Source of the DNA: Gammaproteobacteria bacterium
GTDB taxonomy: Bacteria > Pseudomonadota > Gammaproteobacteria > Xanthomonadales > SZUA-5
Assembly: GCA_030430155.1 (NCBI GenBank)
Contig: JAUIFV010000027.1
Coordinates: forward strand, 1 to 38,414
Length of the DNA stretch: 38,414 nt
Direction of reading: 5' to 3'
The notes beneath the pieces are model-generated. The model made no database searches. It was not told where the DNA came from and worked only from the letters and a program-made list of their open reading frames with translations. Positions 1 through 6,418 of this stretch are shown in pieces; the stretch's first letter is position 1; every line of letters starts with the position of its first letter. The translations under genes were made by a program, and so were the position numbers.

Positions 1-109
1 CTTGGGGTGGGATTGTTCAGCCCATCCATGGGCTTCACCCTCCGCCGCGCTACGGGCTGCGCTCAGCGCTGTGCGCTGTGCTCGCGCCGATCCGTTCCGG
101 ACGAATCGG

Positions 110-181
110 TCGAACCCACGGTGGTATCGCTACCACGCCGGTTTTCAAGACCGGTGCATTCAACCGCTCTGCCACCCCTCC
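110..181 (-). tRNA. tRNA-Ser(TGA), 5' part only; breaks off in the T-loop
   Basis: Reading the minus strand from 181, the acceptor 5' strand GGAGGGG, a class II D-arm, an anticodon stem-loop CCGGT-CTTGAAA-ACCGG (anticodon TGA), a long variable arm (GTGGTAGCGATACCAC) and the 5' T-stem GTGGG plus TTCGA are all present. After TTCGA the sequence does not give the expected CCCAC T-stem strand or the CCCCTCC acceptor strand; instead an imperfect palindrome (about 88-111) follows. A short stretch AATCCCACCCC, matching the missing T-arm strand, occurs on the same strand at about 3-13 but then diverges from the acceptor sequence. The gene is probably an interrupted or decayed copy, not a functional tRNA. 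Confidence 0.75.
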
Positions 182-223
182 GAAGGGCGCGAAGGATAAC
201 CCAAAGGCTGGTGCGTCGTCGCT

Positions 224-380
224 AGTGTGGTGAACCGCTATTACGTTGACTTTATTTCCGCGTCTTTTTCCCTGAATGCGGCGTTGCTCGTCGTCACCAT
301 AGCCCTGCTATGCCTCCTCCTCGCGCCTTGCCTCAGGAAAAAATCCATCGGAACTAAACGTAATAGCGGTTTACCACACT
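224..380. repeat. 157-bp palindromic (MITE-like) element, copy 1
   Basis: The two ends (about 223-247 and 357-381) form an inverted repeat matching at 23 of 25 positions, beginning AGTGTGGT. The centre (about 258-350) is an imperfect hairpin with a perfect apical stem CATAGC-CCT-GCTATG. The same core and the same outer terminal repeat recur at 4841-5270. No transposase is encoded, so a non-autonomous element or a structured intergenic repeat are both possible. Confidence 0.75.
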
Positions 381-397
381 TGCCGAGGCCCGGGGCC

Positions 398-988
398 CTA
401 CTCCTTCTCCTCCTCCAACTGTGTCGGCCCGCCCACGGCCTGATCGTAGTTGGCCTGCACGTACTGGTTGATCAGCGTAGATTCGCGAGCCAGCATCGCG
501 TTGTCGGCACCGCCGACGCTCCAGGCGCCGGCCATGGCCGCGGCGTGCTGATAGAACTCGGGGTCGGCGATGATCTCGCCGCTGTCGGCATCGCTGAAGC
601 GCACTCGCATCAGTATGGCGGACTTGCCGGCGAATGCGCCGGCGAAGAAGCGCTTGCCGCCACCGATGAAGCGAATCTTCTCTATCCGCGGTTCGATCCG
701 CAGGGTCCGCGGCGGATCGTTGCTCGGCGCCTGCTGGTTCCAGGATTCCAAGGTGCTGCCCAGATCGCGCTGCAGATGCTCCTCCAGCTTGGCCACTGCC
801 TTGCGGTTGCCCTTGTTCTTGGCATAGGTCTCAGGAACCTCGATGGGCAGCAACTCGAAGCGATCGAAGCTGGCGAAAGCCGATTGCGGCGGCGGGTTGC
901 TGGCCGAGCTGGGTTCGATCTTCTCCGCCATCGCGGCGTTGCCCAACGCACCTATCAACAGAGTTACAAGCTTTGCAAACCTCCACAT
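398..988 (-). CDS. exported protein of unknown function, DUF4410-like
   Basis: A protein of 196 residues whose start is set at the ATG at 988, where GGGGAGAGG lies just upstream and the product begins with a typical signal peptide (MWRFAKLVTLLIGALGNAAMA); the open frame continues further upstream but without such features. The mature part contains a G-rich segment (IGGGKRFFAGAFAGKSAILMR) followed by a strand pattern 'VRFSDADSGEIIADPEFYQ'. This resembles small periplasmic or lipoprotein families of the DUF4410/DUF3313 kind, a weak similarity judged by eye. There is no lipobox Cys. The gene is transcribed divergently from the diguanylate cyclase at 1189 and shares a roughly 200-bp upstream region with it. 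The function is unknown. Confidence 0.75.
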   Translation of the reverse strand: MWRFAKLVTLLIGALGNAAMAEKIEPSSASNPPPQSAFASFDRFELLPIEVPETYAKNKGNRKAVAKLEEHLQRDLGSTLESWNQQAPSNDPPRTLRIEPRIEKIRFIGGGKRFFAGAFAGKSAILMRVRFSDADSGEIIADPEFYQHAAAMAGAWSVGGADNAMLARESTLINQYVQANYDQAVGGPTQLEEEKE

Positions 989-1188
989 CGGCCTCTCCCC
1001 GTGCTCGATAGACGACAACCGAAAGTCTGCACCGAAGTTGCTCGCGGCGCACGCCCCCGAAAACCGCAATCGTCGCTGCTAGTTGGAAACCAAGCGTTAC
1101 TTCGATCCTCAGATTCCGTTACATCTGCGCGCTCCAGTAGGCCACCACCGGGCGTAAGCTTGGGGCGCACACAGGGGGAACTGGTCGG

Positions 1189-3039
1189 GTGGCAACAGCC
1201 GCGCGGTTCTGGACATTGCTGGCGATGAACGACGGCGGCCGAAGCCGGTTGCATGGGATGCTGCGGCTGGCGGTCTGGGCGCTCCTTGCCATGGCCAGCA
1301 GCACACCGCTGCTTGCGGCCGTCCAACTGGTCGCCGACCGAGACGAATACAATTTGGCGGCGCAGGTGGATGTGCTGGCCGATCCGAGCGCGCAGGTCGA
1401 CCTGGAGCAGGCGCGAGGCTCAGCCGACTGGGCGCCGATCAACGGCCGCTCGCCGGTCTTCGGATTTGCCACCGGCGCCTACTGGTTCCGCACCAGCGTC
1501 GTCCATGCCGGCCATGACGAACAGCGCTGGGTCTGGCTGCTGCCCTATGCGCTGCTGGACCATATCGAGCTGCATGTGATTCGTGCCGACGGCTCCATCG
1601 AGATCCGTCGCTCTGGCGATCGCCTGCCATTTGACAGTCGCGACCTCAAACATCGCCACTTCAACTTTCTGATTGATATCGCCGCCGGTGAACGCGTGGA
1701 GCTGCTGCTGCGGGTGCGGACCGAAAGCTCGCTACAGGCCCCACAGCTGCTGATCACCCGTTCGGCATTCTTCGCCCGCACCCACGAAGCGCAGGCCGGT
1801 ATGGGCCTGTACTACGGCATATTGCTGGCCCTGCTGCTGTTCAATCTGATCATCTACTTGAGCCTGCGCGAACCCGCCTTTGGTTGGTACGTCGTCTATG
1901 TGTGCAGTTTCGGCATGGCCCAGCTGAACCTCAATGGGCTTGCCTTCGAATACCTGTGGCCGCAGTCGCCACTGTGGGCCAACTGGGCGGTGCCGCTGAC
2001 CATCGCGGTCGGGCAAACCAGTATGGCTCTGTTCGCGAGGACCTTTCTGGACTTGCGCAAGCGCAGGCCCATCCTGCACCGCATTTTTGCTGCCTTTATC
2101 GCCTTTCAGCTGTTGATGCTGGCTGCCACGCCAGTCATCGGCTACAGAGCCGCAATTCTGATTGAGACCGCCGGCGTGCTGTTCATCGCACTGTTGATCC
2201 TGACGGCGGCGGTGCTGGTGATGCGTGACGGCTTTCGTCCTGCGCGCTACTTTCTACTCGCCTGGTCAATACTGCTGCTGGGCGCGGTGACCTATGCGCT
2301 GGTCTCTTTTGGCGTCCTACCCAAAGTGTTCCTGACCGAATACGGCATACAAATCGGTTCTGCGCTGGAAATGACCCTGCTTTCATTTGCCCTGGCCTTT
2401 CGCATCCGCGATCTGGAGCAGGAGAAGCAACGTCTGATGCAGCACAGTCGAGATCAGCTGGAAACGCAGGTCGCCGAGCGCACCCGCGATCTCAATCAGG
2501 CCTTGGACAAGCTCGGTACCTTGAACCAGCGCCTGCACGAGCACAGTCTGCGCGACGGGCTGACCGGCGCCTACAACCGGCGCTTCCTGGAACAGAGTCT
2601 GCCCGCAATGCTGGCCAACTGCGCCGAGTCCGAGCAGCCGCTGGCGCTGCTGATCGTCGATCTGGATCACTTCAAGCAGATCAATGATCGCCACGGCCAT
2701 CTGGTAGGCGACGATTGTTTGCGCGCGGTGTCCGCCCTGCTGCAGGGGCAGCTGCGCAACGATAGCGAGAAGCTGGTGCGCTGGGGCGGCGAGGAGTTCG
2801 TGGTGCTGCTACCGGGTAGCGATCGCGCCGCCGCCGTCGAGCGTGCCGAGCAGATGCGCGCCGAGCTGGCCAGCCATCCCAGCGTAGTCGAAGACTGCCA
2901 TGTCCCGTTGCGGGCGAGCATCGGCGTTGCCTGCGCCGCAGCCAACCAAAGCGGTAATCCCGAAGCGCTGCTGCAAGCGGCAGATCAAGCCCTCTACGAG
3001 GCTAAGCGCAGCGGTCGAAATCGGGTGGTACTGGGTTAA
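1189..3039 (+). CDS. 7TMR-DISM sensor diguanylate cyclase (GGEEF)
   Basis: A 616-residue membrane receptor that should make cyclic di-GMP from two GTP. The order is: signal segment (about 24-44), periplasmic 7TMR-DISMED2-like sensor (about 45-190), seven-helix 7TMR-DISM membrane block (about 203-395), a coiled coil ending in ERTRDLNQALDKL, then a GGDEF domain (about 455-615). The active site reads GGEEF at 533-537, with the upstream DLDHFKQINDRHGH motif intact, so catalysis is expected. The RxxD inhibitory site is absent (NDSE at that place), so product feedback is probably lacking. The start is GTG at 1189, preceded by AGGGGGAA at good spacing; an ATG at 1225 is an alternative. The ligand for the DISMED2 domain cannot be read from sequence. 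Confidence 0.92.
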   Translation: MATAARFWTLLAMNDGGRSRLHGMLRLAVWALLAMASSTPLLAAVQLVADRDEYNLAAQVDVLADPSAQVDLEQARGSADWAPINGRSPVFGFATGAYWFRTSVVHAGHDEQRWVWLLPYALLDHIELHVIRADGSIEIRRSGDRLPFDSRDLKHRHFNFLIDIAAGERVELLLRVRTESSLQAPQLLITRSAFFARTHEAQAGMGLYYGILLALLLFNLIIYLSLREPAFGWYVVYVCSFGMAQLNLNGLAFEYLWPQSPLWANWAVPLTIAVGQTSMALFARTFLDLRKRRPILHRIFAAFIAFQLLMLAATPVIGYRAAILIETAGVLFIALLILTAAVLVMRDGFRPARYFLLAWSILLLGAVTYALVSFGVLPKVFLTEYGIQIGSALEMTLLSFALAFRIRDLEQEKQRLMQHSRDQLETQVAERTRDLNQALDKLGTLNQRLHEHSLRDGLTGAYNRRFLEQSLPAMLANCAESEQPLALLIVDLDHFKQINDRHGHLVGDDCLRAVSALLQGQLRNDSEKLVRWGGEEFVVLLPGSDRAAAVERAEQMRAELASHPSVVEDCHVPLRASIGVACAAANQSGNPEALLQAADQALYEAKRSGRNRVVLG

Positions 3040-3090
3040 GCCAAGCATGTACTAGTTCCATAGCAACCGAATGACCTGCAGTTGGCTGAA

Positions 3091-3213
3091 GTGTCGGCTT
3101 CTGCCTTGTTGCGCTACCCAACGCGCGCTAGGGCGGGCGACTTCCCGCTGGGTTGGGACGTGGATGAGATCAGCGTGCTGGCCTGTGGCCTGGTCAAGGA
3201 TGGCTTCGAGTAG
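3091..3213 (+). CDS. possible small ORF, 40 aa (unrecognised)
   Basis: A short frame from GTG 3091 (or TTG 3082) to TAG 3211 encodes a protein-like sequence ending ...GDFPLGWDVDEISVLACGLVKDGFE. It sits between the diguanylate cyclase and a strong intrinsic terminator that begins about 40 bp past its stop, which would give that terminator a gene to serve. There is no clear ribosome binding site. It may equally be a remnant of a longer, decayed gene, and no family is recognised. Confidence 0.3.
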   Translation: MSASALLRYPTRARAGDFPLGWDVDEISVLACGLVKDGFE

Positions 3214-3254
3214 CAGCATCGGTCAGGCTGCCTGTTGAGTCGGGCAGCCGCCAC

Positions 3255-3282
3255 ACAAACGGGGCCGCTTGGCCCCGTTTGT
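3255..3282 (+). terminator. rho-independent terminator
   Basis: A perfect 12-bp stem (ACAAACGGGGCC paired with GGCCCCGTTTGT) with a GCTT tetraloop, followed by TCTT on the plus strand. It lies downstream of the diguanylate cyclase and the small ORF. Confidence 0.7.
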
Positions 3283-3327
3283 TCTTGTGGCCATCGCCAC
3301 TGCGACCATCTGTGCCCGTCGCGCCTC

Positions 3328-3511
3328 CTAGCCCACATATTTCATGAGTGTTCGTAGCGAGGGCGTTGGAGAGCTGCTGTGGTGCGGTCCGCGGACTGGA
3401 GACCGATGAAGGCGTACTTGAACAGTACGTCGAGTCGATCGTAGGGAGCAGATCGCGCCACAGCGGCTCTCCGGCGGCCGCAGTAGAAGACTCATGAAAT
3501 ATGTGGGCTAG
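3328..3511. repeat. 184-bp palindromic intergenic repeat with perfect 22-bp ends
   Basis: The segments 3328-3349 and 3490-3511 are exact reverse complements. Inside, GCTGTGGTGCGGTC (about 3374) can pair with GATCGCGCCACAGC (about 3451), giving a long stem. The inner part, especially 3443-3486, is closely related to 19113-19155, so this is a repeat family. The right end overlaps the open frame upstream of the S41 peptidase start. No coding content is seen. Confidence 0.7.
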
Positions 3512-3533
3512 CTGGCATGCCACGGAGAGCGTG

Positions 3534-4850
3534 ATGACGAAGCTGTATCGAGTATTTGCTGGGCTGGCGCTGCTGGTCGCCGTACAGTTGCCAGCCAAAG
3601 ATGAGCCACCGGTCGATGCCGCTTTTGGCAAGTCCGCTGCGGCCGAGTTGGGGCAACTGCTGGAAGCCACCTATCTGTATCCGCAGATCGGCCGGCGCTA
3701 CAGCGAAGCTTTGAAGGCGCAGTCCTTCGCCGAGATCGGCTCGCTGACCGAGCTTGCCCATCAACTGGAAGGCACGCTGCGCCAGGTGCACAACGACGCC
3801 CATCTACGGGTAATGACCAGCAACGGCGGCGCCAGCGGCGCAGTCAGGCGCAGCATCAGCGGCGGACGCGCCGTGGGCAGAACCCAGCGTTTGGGCGATC
3901 GCGTTGCCTACCTGGAACTGCTCGGCCTGCCGGGTGACCAGTCGGCGCAGCAGGCCATGGCCGACTTTCTGGACAGCCAGCGCGGCGCGGAGGCGCTGAT
4001 CATCGATGCCCGGCGCTGCCCTGGCGGCGGTCTACCGGTGATCGACGTGCTGGCTTCACGCCTGTACGCCGAGCCGCGACACTTGCTCAACATGGAGATG
4101 CGCGCCGATGCCGACGCCGGATTGCAGGCCGATTTCGACGCGTTGAGCAGCCTGCGCAGGGTTTCTACCGACCCTGACCGGGTGCGTTGGGAGCACTGGG
4201 CCACGCCGAACGCCAGCCCAGCCGACCGCGCCTGGAGCGAGGTCCCGGTCTATCTGCTCACCGATTTCACCGCCTCGGCCTGCGAACACCTGGCGCTGGC
4301 TTTGAAATCCACCGGCCGTGCCACGCTGGTCGGCAAGACCACCCGCGGGGCGGGTCATTTCGGCAGTCTGCAGGACTTCGCCGACGGCAGGCTGCACGTA
4401 TTCCTTCCGGTCGGACGCACCTTCGATCCCGCGACCGGTGAGGACTGGGAAGGCAGCGGCGTGGATCCGGACGAGGCGGTGCCCGCCGCCGACGCGCTGG
4501 CCCACGCACTGACACTGTTTGGTGCTGACCCCGCTCTGGCGCAGAGCGTTGCGGCCGCCGCGCCCACTCCATCGGTTGCCGTGCGCGAGCAGAATCCGCG
4601 CGGCCGCAGCTACGGTATCGGCATGCTGCCCCCGCGCGGCGGCGAGACCTCGCTGGAGATCCTGCAGATCCGTCCCGACGGCCCGGCCGCCGCTGCCGGT
4701 CTGCGCTCCGGCGACCACATCGTCAGCATCAACGGCACCGCGGTAGCCGAACTCGATGCCGCCGCCATCGGCCAGGCAATGCGCGGCTCACCGCTGCAAC
4801 TCAGCTACCGGCGCGGCGACGCACAGAGCGATGTGACGTTAGTGTGGTGA
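3534..4850 (+). CDS. S41-family (IRBP/C-terminal-processing-like) peptidase with C-terminal PDZ
   Basis: A 438-residue exported protein. The ATG at 3534 is chosen because GGAGAG precedes it and a signal peptide follows (MTKLYRVFAGLALLVAVQLPA); the frame is open further upstream only through the palindromic repeat. After a helical N-terminal IRBP-like domain comes an S41 core: GDRVAYLELLGLPG, ALIIDARRCPGGGLPVIDVLASRLY, and YLLTDFTASACEHLALALKSTGRATLVGKTT in pieces along the chain, with the Ser of TASACE at the nucleophile place and the family's WEGSGVDPD ending. A PDZ domain (about the last 85 residues) follows the protease core, the reverse of classical Prc/CtpA order. Substrates are presumably periplasmic. 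The last codons and the stop lie inside the terminal repeat of the downstream repeat element. Confidence 0.85.
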   Translation: MTKLYRVFAGLALLVAVQLPAKDEPPVDAAFGKSAAAELGQLLEATYLYPQIGRRYSEALKAQSFAEIGSLTELAHQLEGTLRQVHNDAHLRVMTSNGGASGAVRRSISGGRAVGRTQRLGDRVAYLELLGLPGDQSAQQAMADFLDSQRGAEALIIDARRCPGGGLPVIDVLASRLYAEPRHLLNMEMRADADAGLQADFDALSSLRRVSTDPDRVRWEHWATPNASPADRAWSEVPVYLLTDFTASACEHLALALKSTGRATLVGKTTRGAGHFGSLQDFADGRLHVFLPVGRTFDPATGEDWEGSGVDPDEAVPAADALAHALTLFGADPALAQSVAAAAPTPSVAVREQNPRGRSYGIGMLPPRGGETSLEILQIRPDGPAAAAGLRSGDHIVSINGTAVAELDAAAIGQAMRGSPLQLSYRRGDAQSDVTLVW

Positions 4851-5270
4851 CCCAAAAGCAACCTGGGACTCCCTGAATAACTCACGTGGCCGCGACGGCA
4901 CCTGAGAAGTTCGCCAGTAAGGCGGGCGTCGCAGGTCATAGCCTGCGCTCTGGGCAAGACGTCCAACGCAGCTGGCGGGCTTCTCAGGTGCTGTCCCGAA
5001 GGGTTGCGGCCCAAATCGTCTGCTGCGGCGTTGCAGCCCTCGGGCATAGAATGACTATGCCTTTCGGGACTGCGCCTACCAGCAGACGATTTGGACTCGC
5101 AACGCGGCTCGCGTGAGTTATTCAGGGAGTCCCTTGCACACACCGCGTCTTTTTCCCTGAATGCGGCGTTGCTCGTCGTCGCCATAGCGCTGCTATGCCA
5201 CCTCCTCGCGCCTTGCCTCAGGAAAAAATCCACCGGTTGTTCGTACAACTTACTTCTGGGTCACCACACT
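4841..5270. repeat. MITE-like element copy 2, interrupted by another palindrome
   Basis: The ends AGTGTGGTGACCCA (4841-4854) and TGGGTCACCACACT (5257-5270) are perfect inverted repeats matching the ends of the 224-380 element. The core hairpin at 5143-5236 is nearly identical to 258-350 of copy 1. Between the left end and the core sits a separate 269-bp palindrome (4865-5133), so one element appears inserted in another. The left end overlaps the last ten bases of the S41 peptidase gene. Confidence 0.75.
4865..5133. repeat. 269-bp nested palindromic element (cloverleaf-like)
   Basis: Perfect 22-bp terminal inverted repeats (4865-4886 / 5112-5133, beginning GGGACTCCCTGAATAACTC) enclose two long internal perfect stems: GCACCTGAGAAG 4898-4909 with 4980-4991, and CAAATCGTCTGCTG 5012-5025 with 5080-5093. 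Small apical hairpins (GCAGG...CCTGC; GCATAG...CTATGC) cap them. The result is a three-way or cloverleaf fold. No protein is encoded. It could be a non-autonomous mobile element or a structured RNA. Confidence 0.7.
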
Positions 5271-5357
5271 AGGTTCGAGTAGGCGGTCCAACCGCTGCCT
5301 CGGTCCGGTGCCCAGGGCACAACAAGGGCGACCGACACGCGAGGTTGTCGCTGTGCT

Positions 5358-5392
5358 GGGCCCTGGGCCCTGAGCCCTGAGCCCTGTGCCCT
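5358..5392. repeat. heptanucleotide array, 5 copies of GRGCCCT-type unit
   Basis: Five consecutive heptamers (GGGCCCT, GGGCCCT, GAGCCCT, GAGCCCT, GTGCCCT) in the region upstream of the acyltransferase gene. The same unit forms larger arrays at 13833-14205. Confidence 0.85.
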
Positions 5393-5471
5393 TTGACCGT
5401 TGATTCCAAGCCCGACGCAAATCGCATCGAGCGGATAAACTACAGCGCCCGACCCCGCTCCGAGCCCCGTC

Positions 5472-6389
5472 TTGACCCAACTCCCCGTTTGGCTACGGCT
5501 GCCCATTGCCGCGCTGATCGTCGCGCTGAACATACTGCTGCTGGTGCCGCCGGTATTGGTACTGGCGGTGATCAAGGCGGTGCTGCCGATTGCGCCGCTG
5601 CGCCGGTTGATCAATACGCTGCTGATGGCGATATCGGAGACCTGGATTGCCGTCAACAGCGCGATGATCGACTGGTTCACCGAAACCCGCATCGTGGTCG
5701 ACTGCGAGGTCGAACTGAACCGCCACGGCCACTATCTGGTGCTCGCCAACCACCAGAGCTGGGTGGATATCCCGATCCTTCAGAAGGTGTTCAATCGGCG
5801 CATTCCGCTGCTGCGCTTCTTCCTCAAGAGCCAGCTGTTCTGGGTGCCGCTGCTGGGCCTCGCCTGGTGGGCGCTGGATTTCCCGTTCATGAAGCGCTAC
5901 ACCCAGGCCCAGATCAAGAAGAATCCGAAGCTGGCCGGGCGCGACATCAAGGCCACGCGCAAGGCCTGCGCCAAGTTCAAGGACATCCCTGTCGCGGTGA
6001 TGAACTTTGTCGAAGGCACCCGTTACACCGATGCCAAACACGCCAAACTGGGCGGCGACTACCGCCATCTGCTGCGACCCAAGGCGGGCGGTGTGGCCTT
6101 CGTCCTCGACGCCATGGGCGATGCGCTGGATGCGGTGCTGGACGTCACCGTGGTCTATCCACACGGGCGCCCGACGCTACTCGACCTGTTCGCCAACCGG
6201 GTGCCAGCCGTGCACATCCACATCCAGCAGCAGGCCATTCCGGAGGTCGCTGCAGGACAACGCGACAAGCCCAGCGCCGCGGCTCTGGCCGCCGTGCGAG
6301 ACTGGGTCAACACGCTATGGAAAGAAAAGGACGAACGCATCGCGAACATCCTGGATGCCGCAGAGCAATGCAACAAGCGCAGCGCTTAA
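5472..6389 (+). CDS. YihG-type lysophospholipid acyltransferase
   Basis: A 305-residue inner-membrane acyltransferase of the PlsC superfamily, closest in layout to E. coli YihG/YihG-like 1-acyl-glycerol-3-phosphate acyltransferases. An N-terminal hydrophobic segment (about 4-40) anchors it. Motif I is NHQSWVDIPIL (HX4D), motif III is FVEGTRYT, and a PKAGG segment follows, all expected for acyl transfer from acyl-ACP or acyl-CoA to a lysophospholipid. The start is TTG at 5472, at the point where the membrane segment begins; no strong ribosome binding site is visible. The downstream kinase gene begins 29 bp after the stop, so the two may be cotranscribed. Confidence 0.88.
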   Translation: MTQLPVWLRLPIAALIVALNILLLVPPVLVLAVIKAVLPIAPLRRLINTLLMAISETWIAVNSAMIDWFTETRIVVDCEVELNRHGHYLVLANHQSWVDIPILQKVFNRRIPLLRFFLKSQLFWVPLLGLAWWALDFPFMKRYTQAQIKKNPKLAGRDIKATRKACAKFKDIPVAVMNFVEGTRYTDAKHAKLGGDYRHLLRPKAGGVAFVLDAMGDALDAVLDVTVVYPHGRPTLLDLFANRVPAVHIHIQQQAIPEVAAGQRDKPSAAALAAVRDWVNTLWKEKDERIANILDAAEQCNKRSA

Positions 6390-6418
6390 AGTTCAAGGCG
6401 AAGGCAGGAGCACATTGA

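Noticed and set aside
227-1228. Plus-strand open frame (333 codons) at the left end
   Set aside because: It runs through the palindromic repeat and antisense to the exported protein gene, with no domain and no start signal.
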